From Pseudomonas fragi (GTDB lineage Bacteria > Pseudomonadota > Gammaproteobacteria > Pseudomonadales > Pseudomonadaceae): 64,000 bases of DNA. The stretch is taken from contig NZ_CP104861.1 in assembly GCF_025426255.1 (NCBI RefSeq), positions 2,046,001 to 2,110,000 on the forward strand, given 5' to 3'. Made by a program: the position numbers and the translations under genes. Below, one piece after another: positions 17,064 to 28,023 of the stretch. The notes below the pieces were generated by a model. It worked only from the letters and a program-made list of their open reading frames with translations. It was not told the origin of the DNA and ran no database searches. Every line of letters starts with the position of its first letter. Positions within the stretch are counted from its first letter, which is position 1.

Positions 17064-18413
17064 TTAGTGAGTGGGTGCTGGCCTGGCGGCTTTTTGCACG
17101 GTGTCCCAGACGCGCAAAAAGTTGCCGCCCCAGAGTTTGGCTATGTCCGCCTCCGAGTAGCCGCGCTGCAGCAGCTCGGCGGTGACGTTGCGGGCCTCGC
17201 TGACATCCTTCCAGCCATCCAGGCCGCCGCCGTCGTTGAAGTCGGAACTGATACCGACATGGTCGATGCCGATCTTTTTCACCGCATAGTCGATCGCATC
17301 GCCGTAATCCTTGAGCGTGGCTTTGGGTTCTTGTTCGACGATGCTGTACAGGCCGCTGGCGTATTGGCCGAAGCGCTGTTCGGGCCACACGGTAATGATC
17401 GCGTCGCCGGGCATCAGGGCCATTTCCAGATTGCGCAGCGGCGGTAAATCGAACTGGCGGCGCAGGGTATTGAGTTTGTCCTGGCTGTCCTGGCTGAGCG
17501 GGCGCAGATAGGTGCCGAAACCCACAATCTGCACGACCCCGCCACTGTCTTTGATCAGTTGCATTTCCTTGTCACTGAGGTTGCGCGGTATGTCTACCAG
17601 GGCCCGTGGCGCTGAGTGCGAGGCCACCATTGGGGTGCGGCTGAGCTGGCTGACTTGCTCCAGGGCTTTGCTCGACATTTGCGACACGTCAATGATCACG
17701 CCCAGGTCGTTTAGCCGCTGCACGGCCTGTTTGCCGGTCGCGGAAAGGCCGTTGAGCGCATCCGGGGTGTCATTGAAAAAGGGCAAGGGGCGTGAGGAGT
17801 CGGCCCACTGGTTATTGCCCACATAGCTGAAGCCAAACATGCGCATGCCGCGCGCGGCCCATTGGTCGAGCTGGTTGAGGTCGTTACCCAGTGGATAGGC
17901 GTTGAGCATGCTGATGAAAATCGCAAATTTGCCCTCGCCGTGTAGTCGCCTGAAGTCATCCGGGGTGTAGGCAATTGCCACTTGATTGGGGAAGTCACGG
18001 ACCATTGCACTGATGATTTGGTAGCGCGCCTCCTGTTCATTGCGCGCCGCTGCGACAAACCCGTCAGTTGGTCGATGCGGGGCGTTGGGCCCGTTCCAGA
18101 TTTCCGGCCAGGCAAAGATCGTCAACGCAGCACCCGACAAGCGCCCCTTGGCCGTCTTCACCAGATCGAACTGGCCAGGGCCATCCTTGTCGGCTTCATT
18201 GCCTGCTGTACCAAACTCCAGTGGCACAGTGATATGGCTGTCGAAGGACAGGACCCGCGTTTGCAGCTCATCTGCTTGTTTGATGATGTTCAGCGGGTAT
18301 CCCGCATTGCCTTTGTAGAAGCTGTCCCAGACCACAAACCCGCCACCGATGGCAGCGGCCAGCACTAGAGGAAGTCCGATCAACAGGGCTTTTTTTGCAC
18401 GTGGTTTAGTCAT
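17064..18413 (-). CDS. pvdM: Pyoverdine cluster dipeptidase-like protein PvdM
   Basis: A 449-residue membrane-anchored protein of the renal dipeptidase (peptidase M19) family. An N-terminal anchor is at about 8-28 (ALLIGLPLVLAAAIGGGFVV). The dipeptidase core includes VLSFDSHI, the LGVIIDVSQMSSKAL and VASHSAPRAL metal/active-site segments, and IDHVGISSDFNDGGG near the end. It acts in the periplasm during pyoverdine maturation; its exact reaction is unresolved in the literature as I know it. An exact PvdS box lies upstream, and pvdO follows almost without a gap. The gene is divergent from the pirin gene. Confidence 0.9.
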   Translation of the reverse strand: MTKPRAKKALLIGLPLVLAAAIGGGFVVWDSFYKGNAGYPLNIIKQADELQTRVLSFDSHITVPLEFGTAGNEADKDGPGQFDLVKTAKGRLSGAALTIFAWPEIWNGPNAPHRPTDGFVAAARNEQEARYQIISAMVRDFPNQVAIAYTPDDFRRLHGEGKFAIFISMLNAYPLGNDLNQLDQWAARGMRMFGFSYVGNNQWADSSRPLPFFNDTPDALNGLSATGKQAVQRLNDLGVIIDVSQMSSKALEQVSQLSRTPMVASHSAPRALVDIPRNLSDKEMQLIKDSGGVVQIVGFGTYLRPLSQDSQDKLNTLRRQFDLPPLRNLEMALMPGDAIITVWPEQRFGQYASGLYSIVEQEPKATLKDYGDAIDYAVKKIGIDHVGISSDFNDGGGLDGWKDVSEARNVTAELLQRGYSEADIAKLWGGNFLRVWDTVQKAARPAPTH

Positions 18414-18464
18414 TGCCTTCTCTGTAGGAATCCGCAGGCGCAGGGCCTTTGCTATCAGAAAAGA

Positions 18465-18488
18465 ACGAGGAGCAAGGCCCGGAATTTA
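18465..18488 (-). promoter_or_regulatory. PvdS (iron-starvation) promoter box for pvdM-pvdO
   Basis: On the minus strand the sequence reads TAAAT-N16-CGT exactly, 52 bp before the pvdM start. It is the second perfect IS box in the window and predicts PvdS-dependent transcription of pvdM-pvdO. Confidence 0.85.
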
Positions 18489-18607
18489 ATCGGCAGTCTG
18501 GAATGGTGAATCGTTCTATGGGTAGAACGATGAGTGTCAAAAAATCAGACTACTCATATCCACGAATCGAATCTAAGCTTGTGACCATGATTTACAGGAG
18601 GTGCAAC

Positions 18608-19474
18608 ATGAAAAAGATTCTTGGTGTTTACGCAGCCCCCCGCCCTCATTGGGTAGGCGATGGTTTTCCGGTTCGCACTATGTTTTCGTACGACAGCATG
18701 GGCAAACACATCAGCCCGTTCCTGTTACTCGATTACGCCGGCCCCGCAGAGTTCTCGCCAACCACAGAACGTCGTGGTGTAGGTCAGCATCCGCATCGCG
18801 GGTTTGAAACCGTAACTATCGTCTACAAGGGCGAAGTCGAGCATCGCGATTCCACCGGTAACGGCGGGGTGATCGGGCCAGGTGATGTGCAGTGGATGAC
18901 CGCCGCGTCGGGGATCCTGCATGAGGAGTTCCATTCCGAGGCGTTTGCCCGCAGTGGCGGCGCGCTGGAAATGGTTCAGTTGTGGGTCAACCTGCCAGCT
19001 CGGGACAAAATGTCCGCGCCGGGGTATCAGGCAATTGTGGATCAGGAAATTCCTGATCTCGCGCTGAAAGACCATGCCGGGCGTTTGCGGCTGATTGCCG
19101 GTGAGTTCGACGGCAAGCGCGGTCCGGCGCATACCTTTACGCCGATAGACGTGTGGGATATCCGCTTGAATGCAGGCAAGTCGACTACGCTCGATTTGCA
19201 CCAAGGCCGCAACACCGCGTTGGTGGTGCTGCATGGCGCAGTTGAGGTCAATGGTCAGGAAGTGGTGCGTGAAGGGCAGTTGGCGCTGTTTGAACGCGAC
19301 GGTACACAAATCCGTCTTGAGGCCAATAACGATGCGGTGCTGTTGATTTTGAGCGGCGAGCCGATCGACGAGCCAATCGTGGGGCACGGACCGTTTGTGA
19401 TGAATACAGACGCCGAAATCCAGCAGGCATTTGTGGACTTCCAGTCGGGCAAATTTGGCCGGATGCCCGCGTAG
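18608..19474 (+). CDS. Pirin family protein
   Basis: A 288-residue bicupin of the pirin family. The metal site is intact: the two histidines of GQHPHRGFE, then ILHEE, giving three histidines and a glutamate. The C-terminal pirin_C domain has LDLHQGRNTALVVLHGAVEV. Bacterial pirins include quercetinases and regulators of central metabolism, and no specific role can be assigned here. The ATG follows a strong AGGAGG site, and longer in-frame reads upstream run into the divergent PvdS promoter. A YcaC-like hydrolase follows 82 bp later, so the two may share a transcript. Confidence 0.88.
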   Translation: MKKILGVYAAPRPHWVGDGFPVRTMFSYDSMGKHISPFLLLDYAGPAEFSPTTERRGVGQHPHRGFETVTIVYKGEVEHRDSTGNGGVIGPGDVQWMTAASGILHEEFHSEAFARSGGALEMVQLWVNLPARDKMSAPGYQAIVDQEIPDLALKDHAGRLRLIAGEFDGKRGPAHTFTPIDVWDIRLNAGKSTTLDLHQGRNTALVVLHGAVEVNGQEVVREGQLALFERDGTQIRLEANNDAVLLILSGEPIDEPIVGHGPFVMNTDAEIQQAFVDFQSGKFGRMPA

Positions 19475-19556
19475 ACATAACGCACTAAACCGTAGCTCCA
19501 GGTCATGAATGTTCATGGCCTGGCCATTTGTATCTTCTTCCAGAGAGTGAAATCCC

Positions 19557-20183
19557 ATGACAACTTCTTACAAACGTTTGGACAAGGACAATGCCGCCGT
19601 TTTGTTGGTGGATCACCAGGCGGGCTTGCTGTCGCTGGTAAGGGATATAGATCCGGACAAGTTCAAAAATAACGTGCTGGCGCTGGCCGATCTGGCCAAA
19701 TACTTCAACTTGCCAACCATTTTGACCACCAGTTTCGAAACCGGCCCCAATGGCCCACTGGTGCCCGAGCTGAAGGCCTTGTTCCCGGAGGCGCCGTATA
19801 TCGCTCGTCCCGGTCAGATCAATGCCTGGGATAACGAAGACTTCGTCAAGGCGGTCAAGGCCACCGGCAAGAAACAACTGATCATTGCTGGAGTCGTGAC
19901 GGAAGTGTGTGTGGCGTTCCCGGCACTGTCCGCATTGGCTGAAGGCTTTGAGGTGTTTGTGGTGACGGATGCTTCCGGTACGTTTAACGAGATCACCCGG
20001 AATTCGGCCTGGGACCGGATGTCGTCTTCAGGGGCGCAATTGATGACCTGGTTCGGCCTGGCCTGTGAGCTGCATCGCGACTGGCGCAATGACGTTGAAG
20101 GCCTGGGTGCGTTGTTCTCCAACCACATCCCGGATTACCGCAACCTGATCACCAGCTACAGCACCTTGACCGCTGGCAAATAA
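19557..20183 (+). CDS. Isochorismatase-like hydrolase (YcaC type)
   Basis: A 208-residue cysteine-hydrolase-fold protein with the length and wording of E. coli YcaC. Visible are the acidic VLLVDHQAGL near residue 18, the lysine region around 80-90, and the nucleophile motif AGVVTEVCVAFPAL at about residue 118. The SSSGAQLMTWF and ELHRDW segments typify the YcaC subgroup. The physiological substrate of YcaC proteins is unknown. It lies downstream of pirin in the same direction. Confidence 0.85.
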   Translation: MTTSYKRLDKDNAAVLLVDHQAGLLSLVRDIDPDKFKNNVLALADLAKYFNLPTILTTSFETGPNGPLVPELKALFPEAPYIARPGQINAWDNEDFVKAVKATGKKQLIIAGVVTEVCVAFPALSALAEGFEVFVVTDASGTFNEITRNSAWDRMSSSGAQLMTWFGLACELHRDWRNDVEGLGALFSNHIPDYRNLITSYSTLTAGK

Positions 20184-20255
20184 ACGATAGGTGCACGCGA
20201 ACTCGGAGCAGTTGCCGAGGGCCGCAAGCGGCTACAGAGATACTTCAACCGTGGC

Positions 20256-20295
20256 AACGAGCCTGCTCGCGAGATCATTCGCGAGCAGGCTCGTT
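20256..20295. repeat. REP-type inverted repeat (family A)
   Basis: A perfect 17-bp inverted repeat (AACGAGCCTGCTCGCGA / complement) between the convergent hydrolase and thiolase genes. It is a family-A REP with diverged ends. Confidence 0.75.
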
Positions 20296-20346
20296 CCCAT
20301 ATGTGGCTTGGCCTGTAACAGAGTCGCTACAGGTTTTGAGCGATGC

Positions 20347-21528
20347 TCACACCCGCTCGAAAATCACCGCTATGCCTTGACCGCCGCCGATGCACATGGT
20401 CGCCAGTGCGTAGCGGCCCTGTATGCGGTGCAGTTCGTGGATGGCCTTGGTGGCGATGATCGCACCCGTGGCGCCTACCGGATGGCCAAGGGCAATCCCC
20501 GATCCGTTGGGGTTGACCTTGGCCGGGTCCATGTCCAGTTCCTGCATTACAGCGCACGCTTGGGCGGCGAAGGCGATATTGGCTTCGATAACGTCCATGT
20601 CTTCGATCTTCAATCCCGCCCGTTTCAGCGCCAGCCGCGTCGCTGGTATTGGCCCCAAACCCATCAGTTCAGGCTCTACCCCGGCATGGGCATAGGCCAC
20701 GAGCCGCGCCATGGGCGCAAGGTTGCCAGCTTGAACCGCAGCGCCACTGGCCAATACCAGCGCCGCTGCACCGTCATTGAGCCCCGAGGCATTGCCTGCG
20801 GTCACGCTGCCGTCCTTTTTGAACGCCGGTTTCATCTGCGCCAGCTGTTCCAGGGTGGTGGCCCGTGGGTGTTCGTCCTGACTGAACAGCACGCTGCCTT
20901 TACGGCTGCGTACCTCGACTGCGGCGATCTGGCTGTTGAAGTAGCCCTGGGCGATGGCCCGGGCTGCACGCTGCTGATCTTCAAACGCCAAGGCATCCTG
21001 GGTCTGACGGCTGATGCTGTTGCGCTCGGCGATGTTCTCGGCGGTGATGCCCATATGAATGCCGTGGAACGGGTCGTGCAGAATGCCAAGCATGTAATCG
21101 AGCATCTGCGCATCTCCCATGCGCGCACCCCAGCGGGCTGCTGGCAGCAGGTACGGGCCGCGGCTCATGGCTTCGGCACCGGCGCCAATGGCGAACTCGG
21201 CGTCGCCGAGCATTAGCGTATGGGCGGCCGAAATAATCGCCTGCAAGCCCGAACCGCACAGGCGATTGACATTGTAGGCCGGGGTTTCCTTGGGAATCGC
21301 GGCGTTGATCGCGGCGACTCGCGCCAGATAGGCGTCCTGGGGCTCGGTCGGGATCACGTTGCCCATTACCACGTGGCCGATGCGCTTCGGGTCGACCTTG
21401 CTTGTCAGCAGCGCAGCTTTTAGCGCGGTGGTAGCCAGATCGGCCAAGGGTACGTCCCTGAGTGCACCACCAAAGGTGCCGATGGCCGTGCGCTGGGCGC
21501 TGAGGATGAATATTTCAGAAGCTTGCAT
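20347..21528 (-). CDS. Acetyl-CoA acetyltransferase (thiolase)
   Basis: A 393-residue thiolase that condenses or cleaves acyl-CoA with CoA (acetoacetyl-CoA/3-ketoacyl-CoA). The nucleophile Cys91 is in NRLCGSGLQ, His349 in ALGHPVGATGA and the acid/base Cys379 in CIGGGQG, so the catalytic triad is present. One oddity is that the usual NEAF motif reads NIAF at 317-320, with isoleucine for glutamate. The oxyanion asparagine is kept. It lies 39 bp downstream of a LysR gene on the same strand. Whether it serves beta-oxidation, PHB-type synthesis or branched-chain degradation is undecided. Confidence 0.9.
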   Translation of the reverse strand: MQASEIFILSAQRTAIGTFGGALRDVPLADLATTALKAALLTSKVDPKRIGHVVMGNVIPTEPQDAYLARVAAINAAIPKETPAYNVNRLCGSGLQAIISAAHTLMLGDAEFAIGAGAEAMSRGPYLLPAARWGARMGDAQMLDYMLGILHDPFHGIHMGITAENIAERNSISRQTQDALAFEDQQRAARAIAQGYFNSQIAAVEVRSRKGSVLFSQDEHPRATTLEQLAQMKPAFKKDGSVTAGNASGLNDGAAALVLASGAAVQAGNLAPMARLVAYAHAGVEPELMGLGPIPATRLALKRAGLKIEDMDVIEANIAFAAQACAVMQELDMDPAKVNPNGSGIALGHPVGATGAIIATKAIHELHRIQGRYALATMCIGGGQGIAVIFERV

Positions 21529-21567
21529 GGCGGGTCCTTATTGTTTTATTGGGCCAAATGAGCGGGA

Positions 21568-22488
21568 TTATTTCACCAGAATACGGGGTTGTGAGTCGTC
21601 CGTTTGAGGTGCAAGCGTATCGACCTGGCTATCGAGCAGTGTCATGAAAGCATGGGCGGCATTGGACAAGGTGCGTTCGGTATGCACGATGTAACCCAAC
21701 TGCCGGGTCAACTGGATACCGGGCAAGGTGATCGAGGCCACTTGTTCGTCAAGCATGGTGCGCGGCAGCACGCTCCAGGCCAGGCCAATGGAGACCATCA
21801 TCTTGATGGTCTCCAGGTAGTTGGTGCTCATGGCGATATTGGGCGTCAGGCCCTGGGCTTCAAACAGGCGATGGACAATATGGTGGGTAAAGGTGTTGCC
21901 GCCGGGGAACACTGCCGGATGGCGCGCAATATCGGCCATGCTGACGGCCTTTTGCCGGGTCAGGCTGTGCTCCGGGGCGACCACGAAATCCAGCGGGTCG
22001 TCCCATACCGGCACGGCACGGATCAGCGAGTGAGGCTCAGGCGCCAGGGTGATCACAGCCAGTTCGGCGCGGCCATGCAGAATTTCGTCGTAGGCTACTT
22101 CTGAATCGAGAAACTGGATATCCAGCGCGACCTTGGGGTAAGTGCGGGTGAATTCACGCAGTAAAGGTGGCAAACGGTGTAGGCCGATGTGATGACTGGT
22201 GGCCAGAGTCAGGCGCCCGCTGACCTCGCCATTGAGGTTGTTCAGCGCCCGGCGGGTGTCATCCAGAACGTTGAGAATCTGATAGGCCCGCGGCAGCAAG
22301 GCTCGGCCCGCCTCGGTCAGGCTGACCTCACGCCCCAGCCGGTCGAACAGCCGGAGCTTGAGTTGCTGCTCGATGCTGGCGATGCGTTTACTGATGGCGG
22401 GCTGGGTCAAAAACAGCCGTTCGGCGGCCCCGGAGAAGCTTCCGGTTTCAGCAATGGCGATAAAAGCATTGAGATTCGCGAGATCCAT
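21568..22488 (-). CDS. LysR family transcriptional regulator
   Basis: A 306-residue LysR regulator with an N-terminal helix-turn-helix (LNAFIAIAETGSFSGAAERL, then QPAISKRIASIEQQL) and an effector domain. It is divergent from leuC with 133 bp between. This is the conserved position of the LysR gene beside leuCD in Pseudomonas (PA3122 in P. aeruginosa, from memory). It also precedes the thiolase gene by 39 bp. The target could be leuC, the thiolase or both; the effector is unknown. Confidence 0.88.
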   Translation of the reverse strand: MDLANLNAFIAIAETGSFSGAAERLFLTQPAISKRIASIEQQLKLRLFDRLGREVSLTEAGRALLPRAYQILNVLDDTRRALNNLNGEVSGRLTLATSHHIGLHRLPPLLREFTRTYPKVALDIQFLDSEVAYDEILHGRAELAVITLAPEPHSLIRAVPVWDDPLDFVVAPEHSLTRQKAVSMADIARHPAVFPGGNTFTHHIVHRLFEAQGLTPNIAMSTNYLETIKMMVSIGLAWSVLPRTMLDEQVASITLPGIQLTRQLGYIVHTERTLSNAAHAFMTLLDSQVDTLAPQTDDSQPRILVK

Positions 22489-22621
22489 CTATTCGAATTC
22501 CTGTTGGTTATCCAAAGCATGAAAATTATGAATTTGAGTTATTCACTGTAACGCCATAGGATCGACCTCACAAGCCAAGTGGTTATTGGCACAGAAAAGT
22601 AGCTGATGAGGAAACCGTCTG

Positions 22622-24040
22622 ATGGCCGGCAAAACGCTCTACGACAAGCTCTGGGATTCGCATTTGGTCAAGCAGCGCGACGATGGCTCGGCGCTGATCT
22701 ACATCGACCGTCATATCATTCACGAAGTGACGTCGCCGCAAGCCTTTGAAGGCCTGCGTCTGGCCGGGCGCAAGCCTTGGCGCATCGATGCCAACATCGC
22801 GACCCCGGACCACAACGTACCGACCACGCCAGAGCGCAAGGGCGGGATCGAAGCGATTGCTGACGAGGTTTCCCGTCTGCAGGTGCAAACCCTGGACGAT
22901 AACTGTGACGAGTACGGCATCACAGAATTCAAGATGAATGACGTGCGTCAGGGCATCGTTCACGTGATCGGCCCGGAGCAGGGCGCGACCTTGCCGGGCA
23001 TGACCGTGGTGTGTGGCGACTCGCACACCTCGACCCACGGTGCTTTCGGCGCATTGGCCCACGGCATCGGCACTTCCGAGGTTGAGCATGTGCTCGCTAC
23101 GCAGTGCCTGGTGGCGAAAAAAATGAAGAACATGCTGGTGTCGGTTGAAGGGCAATTGCCGTTCGGCGTGACCGCCAAGGACATCGTACTGGCAGTGATC
23201 GGCAAGATCGGCACTGCAGGTGGCAATGGTCACGCCATTGAATTCGCAGGCAGCGCGATTCGCGAGTTGTCGGTTGAAGGCCGCATGACCATTTGCAACA
23301 TGTCCATCGAGGCGGGCGCCCGTGTGGGGCTGGTGGCGGCGGATCAGAAGACTGTCGACTACGTAAAGGGTCGCCCATTTTCGCCAAAAGGCGCCGAATG
23401 GGACTTGGCAGTCGAAGCCTGGAAAGACCTGGTGTCCGATAGTGACGCCAAGTTTGACAGCGTAGTTGAACTCGACGCCGCACAGATCAAACCGCAAGTC
23501 AGCTGGGGCACTTCGCCCGAGATGGTCCTGGCGGTTGATCAGAACGTGCCGGACCCGGCGCAGGAAGCTGATCTGGTCAAGCGCGGTTCGATTGAGCGTG
23601 CGTTGAAGTACATGGGGTTGACTGCCAACCAGGCGATTACCGATATCCAGCTGGATCGCGTGTTTATCGGCTCGTGCACCAACTCGCGGATCGAAGATCT
23701 GCGCGCTGCAGCGGTAATTGCCAAGGGCCGCAAAGTAGCCTCCACCATCAAGCAGGCGATTGTGGTGCCGGGTTCGGGGCTGGTTAAAGCCCAGGCCGAA
23801 GCGGAAGGGCTGGACAAGATTTTCCTCGAGGCCGGTTTTGAATGGCGCGAGCCAGGTTGCTCGATGTGTTTGGCGATGAACCCGGACCGTCTGGAGTCCG
23901 GCGAGCATTGTGCATCGACCTCCAACCGCAACTTCGAAGGCCGTCAGGGCGCAGGTGGCCGTACTCACCTGGTGAGCCCGGCAATGGCCGCCGCCGCCGC
24001 TGTGAACGGTCGTTTTATCGACGTCCGCGAATTGATCTAA
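22622..24040 (+). CDS. leuC: 3-isopropylmalate dehydratase large subunit
   Basis: A 472-residue aconitase-family large subunit that, with LeuD, isomerises 2-isopropylmalate to 3-isopropylmalate in leucine synthesis. The [4Fe-4S] ligands are the cysteine of IGSCTNSR (about residue 351) and the two of PGCSMC (about 412 and 415). The substrate-site motifs [13 protein letters not shown] and [16 protein letters not shown] are intact. Length is normal. leuD starts 10 bp after the stop, forming an operon. Confidence 0.97.
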   Translation: MAGKTLYDKLWDSHLVKQRDDGSALIYIDRHIIHEVTSPQAFEGLRLAGRKPWRIDANIATPDHNVPTTPERKGGIEAIADEVSRLQVQTLDDNCDEYGITEFKMNDVRQGIVHVIGPEQGATLPGMTVVCGDSHTSTHGAFGALAHGIGTSEVEHVLATQCLVAKKMKNMLVSVEGQLPFGVTAKDIVLAVIGKIGTAGGNGHAIEFAGSAIRELSVEGRMTICNMSIEAGARVGLVAADQKTVDYVKGRPFSPKGAEWDLAVEAWKDLVSDSDAKFDSVVELDAAQIKPQVSWGTSPEMVLAVDQNVPDPAQEADLVKRGSIERALKYMGLTANQAITDIQLDRVFIGSCTNSRIEDLRAAAVIAKGRKVASTIKQAIVVPGSGLVKAQAEAEGLDKIFLEAGFEWREPGCSMCLAMNPDRLESGEHCASTSNRNFEGRQGAGGRTHLVSPAMAAAAAVNGRFIDVRELI

Positions 24041-24050
24041 GGAGCGCAGC

Positions 24051-24695
24051 ATGAAAGCTTTTACTCAGCACACGGGTTTGGTCGCTCCTTTGGATCGCGC
24101 CAACGTCGACACTGACCAAATCATTCCCAAGCAGTTTTTGAAGTCGATCAAGCGCACCGGCTTTGGCCCTAACCTGTTTGATGAATGGCGCTATCTGGAT
24201 GTGGGGCAGCCGTATCAGGACAACTCCAAGCGCCCGTTGAACAAGGATTTCGTGCTCAACGCCGAGCGTTATCAGGGTGCCAGCGTGTTGCTGGCCCGTG
24301 AAAACTTCGGTTGTGGTTCCAGCCGTGAGCACGCGCCCTGGGCGTTGGAAGAGTACGGCTTTCGCAGCATCATCGCGCCGAGTTATGCCGACATCTTCTT
24401 CAATAACAGTTTTAAAAACGGTCTGTTGCCGATCATCTTGAGTGACTCGGAACTGGATGAGTTGTTCGCCCAGGTAGAAGCCGAGCCGGGTTACCAGCTC
24501 AGTATCGACCTTGAAGCGCAGACAGTGACCCGCCCGGATGGCAAGGTGCTGAGCTTCGAGATCGATGCGTTTCGCAAGCACTGCCTGCTCAATGGTCTGG
24601 ACGATATTGGCCTGACCTTGCAGGACGATGTGGCGATTGCCGCCTTTGAAAGCAAGCACCGTGCAAGCCAGCCGTGGTTGTTTCGCGACGCGTGA
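24051..24695 (+). CDS. leuD: 3-isopropylmalate dehydratase small subunit
   Basis: A 214-residue swivel-domain subunit partnering LeuC. It has [18 protein letters not shown] near the N-terminus and the substrate-specificity loop [15 protein letters not shown]. Length matches the family. It follows leuC by 10 bp behind AAGGAG and is followed by a family-B repeat before the methyltransferase gene. Confidence 0.97.
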   Translation: MKAFTQHTGLVAPLDRANVDTDQIIPKQFLKSIKRTGFGPNLFDEWRYLDVGQPYQDNSKRPLNKDFVLNAERYQGASVLLARENFGCGSSREHAPWALEEYGFRSIIAPSYADIFFNNSFKNGLLPIILSDSELDELFAQVEAEPGYQLSIDLEAQTVTRPDGKVLSFEIDAFRKHCLLNGLDDIGLTLQDDVAIAAFESKHRASQPWLFRDA

Positions 24696-24710
24696 TTGCA
24701 TTAGATCTTC

Positions 24711-24824
24711 GTAGCAGCTGCCGCAGGCTGCGTCCGGCGACGCAGTCGTCGTGAAGTCAGAGAATGCGTTTTTTCAGGCTTTACGATTGCTTCGCAACCG
24801 AACGTAGCCTGCGGCAACTGCTAC
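24711..24824. repeat. Family-B inverted repeat element
   Basis: Outer arms GTAGCAGCTGCCGCAGGCTG and its imperfect complement enclose a second inverted pair (GCGACGCAGTCGTCG / CGATTGCTTCGC) across about 114 bp. Longer, better-matched relatives lie near 28.1 and 31.9 kb. The outer arm also resembles the GTAGCCGCTG elements near 55.9 and 62.8 kb. Confidence 0.75.
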
Positions 24825-24857
24825 AGGTATGGCGCCACTCTTGGAAAGGACATCATC

Positions 24858-25625
24858 ATGACCAGCACCGCCCAGCACAGTCAGGTTGTACAAAAGCAGT
24901 TCGGCGAGCAGGCTGCGGCCTATCTGAGTAGTGCCGTGCATGCGCAAGGCACTGAGTTCGGGCTGCTAAAGGCCGAATTGACCGGCAAGTCCCAGGCGCG
25001 TGTTCTTGATCTGGGGTGTGGCGCGGGTCATGTGAGCTTTCACGTTGCCGCGCTGGTTAAAGACGTGGTGGCCTACGACCTGTCGCAGCAGATGCTCGAT
25101 GTCGTGAGCGCAGCGGCAATCGATCGTGAGCTGGGCAATATCAGCACCGTCTGCGGTGCCGCCGAGCGCCTGCCGTTCGCCGATGGTGAGTTCGATTACG
25201 TGCTGAGCCGCTATTCGGCGCACCACTGGAGCGATCTGGGCCTGGCCCTGCGTGAAGTGCGCCGGGTGCTTAAACCGGGCGGTGTGGCGGCGTTTATCGA
25301 TGTGATTTCTCCAGGCAGCCCGCTGTTCGACACCTATCTGCAAAGTGTCGAGGTGCTGCGCGACACCAGCCATGTGCGTGATTATTCGACCGCCGAGTGG
25401 CTGCGCCAGGTGAGTGAGGCCGGTTTGCATACGCGCAGCACACAGCGTCAGCGTTTGCGTTTAGAGTTCAGCTCCTGGATCGAGCGTATGCGTACGCCGC
25501 AGGTCATGAGTGCCGCCATTCGCCAGTTGCAACAGTCGATGGGCGCGGAAGTTCGCGATTATTTTGAAGTTGAAGCCGATGGCTCTTTCAGCACCGATGT
25601 GCTGGTGCTTTGGGCTGAGAAGTAA
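24858..25625 (+). CDS. Class I SAM-dependent methyltransferase (UbiE-like)
   Basis: A 255-residue methyltransferase with motif I VLDLGCGAGHVSFHVA at about residue 50, and later AERLPFADGEFDYVLSRYSAHHW and LREVRRVLKPGGVAAFIDV. The layout is that of the UbiE/YcgJ group, but substrate and pathway are unknown. It is conserved between leuD and leuB in Pseudomonas (PA3119 position, from memory) although no link to leucine synthesis is evident. The start is the ATG after GAAAGGA. Confidence 0.88.
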   Translation: MTSTAQHSQVVQKQFGEQAAAYLSSAVHAQGTEFGLLKAELTGKSQARVLDLGCGAGHVSFHVAALVKDVVAYDLSQQMLDVVSAAAIDRELGNISTVCGAAERLPFADGEFDYVLSRYSAHHWSDLGLALREVRRVLKPGGVAAFIDVISPGSPLFDTYLQSVEVLRDTSHVRDYSTAEWLRQVSEAGLHTRSTQRQRLRLEFSSWIERMRTPQVMSAAIRQLQQSMGAEVRDYFEVEADGSFSTDVLVLWAEK

Positions 25626-25682
25626 CCCTAAAAATTTCAGGATGCGCCTGCGGGGGCATCAAAAGACAAGAAAGAGGAACCC

Positions 25683-26765
<1,083 letters not shown>

Positions 26766-26833
26766 TCTCTCGGGCCCGTTACTTCCTGTTGGTGGAAGTA
26801 ACGACCCCACTTTTTGTTAAAGGTGTAGTTGCG

Positions 26834-27946
26834 ATGAAACGTGTAGGTCTGGTCGGTTGGCGCGGTATGGTTGGTTCCGTGCTCATGCAGCGGATGCTGG
26901 AAGAGCAGGATTTCGATCTTATTGAGCCGGTGTTTTTCACTACTTCCAATGTCGGTGGACAAGGTCCGTCCGTGGGTAAGGATATTGCCCCGCTCAAGGA
27001 CGCTTACAACATTGAAGAGCTGAAAACCCTTGATGTGATCCTGACCTGCCAGGGCGGCGACTACACCTCTGAGGTGTTCCCGAAGCTGCGTGAAGCAGGC
27101 TGGCAAGGTTACTGGATCGATGCGGCGTCGACCCTGCGGATGCAGGATGACGCGGTCATTGTTCTGGACCCGGTCAACCGTAAGGTGATTGACCAACAGC
27201 TGGATGCGGGCACCAAGAACTACATCGGCGGCAACTGCACGGTCAGCCTGATGCTGATGGGCCTGGGCGGTCTGTTTGAAGCCGGTCTGGTGGAATGGAT
27301 GAGTGCCATGACCTATCAGGCGGCCTCGGGTGCCGGCGCGCAGAACATGCGTGAACTGATCAAGCAAATGGGTGCTACCCATGCAGCCGTTGCAGATCAA
27401 CTGGCTGACCCTGCCAGCGCCATCCTCGACATCGACCGTCGTGTGGCTGAAGCCATGCGCAGCGATGCGTACCCGACCGAGAACTTCGGCGTGCCACTGG
27501 CTGGCAGCTTGATCCCGTGGATCGACAAAGAGCTGCCAAACGGTCAGAGCCGCGAAGAGTGGAAGGCGCAAGCAGAAACCAACAAGATCCTGGGTCGTTT
27601 CAAAAACCCGGTTCCGGTGGATGGTATCTGCGTACGTATCGGCGCGATGCGTTGCCACAGCCAGGCATTGACCATCAAGCTGAACAAGGATGTGCCAATC
27701 GCTGATATCGAAGACTTGATCAGCCAGCACAATCCTTGGGTCAAGCTGGTGCCGAATCAGCGTGAAGCCAGCATCCAGGAGCTGAGCCCGACTAAAGTGA
27801 CTGGCACCCTGAATGTGCCGGTCGGCCGTCTGCGCAAGCTGAACATGGGTTCGCAGTTCCTCGGTGCCTTCACCGTGGGCGACCAGTTGCTATGGGGCGC
27901 GGCAGAGCCGTTGCGCCGCATGCTGCGGATCTTGCTGGAGCGTTAA
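26834..27946 (+). CDS. asd: Aspartate-semialdehyde dehydrogenase
   Basis: A 370-residue enzyme that reduces aspartyl phosphate with NADPH, feeding lysine, diaminopimelate, methionine and threonine synthesis. The nucleotide motif [15 protein letters not shown] is N-terminal. The nucleophile is Cys135 in GGNCTVSLM, and the catalytic histidine is in [10 protein letters not shown]. Length equals the E. coli type. I chose the ATG that begins MKRVGLVGW; longer in-frame reads overlap leuB. A strong hairpin terminator follows. Confidence 0.97.
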   Translation: MKRVGLVGWRGMVGSVLMQRMLEEQDFDLIEPVFFTTSNVGGQGPSVGKDIAPLKDAYNIEELKTLDVILTCQGGDYTSEVFPKLREAGWQGYWIDAASTLRMQDDAVIVLDPVNRKVIDQQLDAGTKNYIGGNCTVSLMLMGLGGLFEAGLVEWMSAMTYQAASGAGAQNMRELIKQMGATHAAVADQLADPASAILDIDRRVAEAMRSDAYPTENFGVPLAGSLIPWIDKELPNGQSREEWKAQAETNKILGRFKNPVPVDGICVRIGAMRCHSQALTIKLNKDVPIADIEDLISQHNPWVKLVPNQREASIQELSPTKVTGTLNVPVGRLRKLNMGSQFLGAFTVGDQLLWGAAEPLRRMLRILLER

Positions 27947-27966
27947 CCCGCCCCCGGCAGCCCAGG

Positions 27967-27998
27967 GCCCGCCTCTCGCAAGAGAGGCGGGCTTTTTA
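27967..27998 (+). terminator. Rho-independent terminator after asd
   Basis: A perfect 10-bp stem (GCCCGCCTCT / AGAGGCGGGC) with a 6-nt loop is followed by TTTTT, 20 bp after the asd stop. Confidence 0.93.
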
Positions 27999-28023
27999 TT
28001 GGATTATCAGGTGGCAATTAACC

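Noticed and set aside
22583..24052. Long open frame on the minus strand opposite leuC (489 codons)
   Set aside because: It is exactly antisense to a clear leuC, has His/Arg/Gln-rich composition with no family motif, and arises from GC-rich codon bias.
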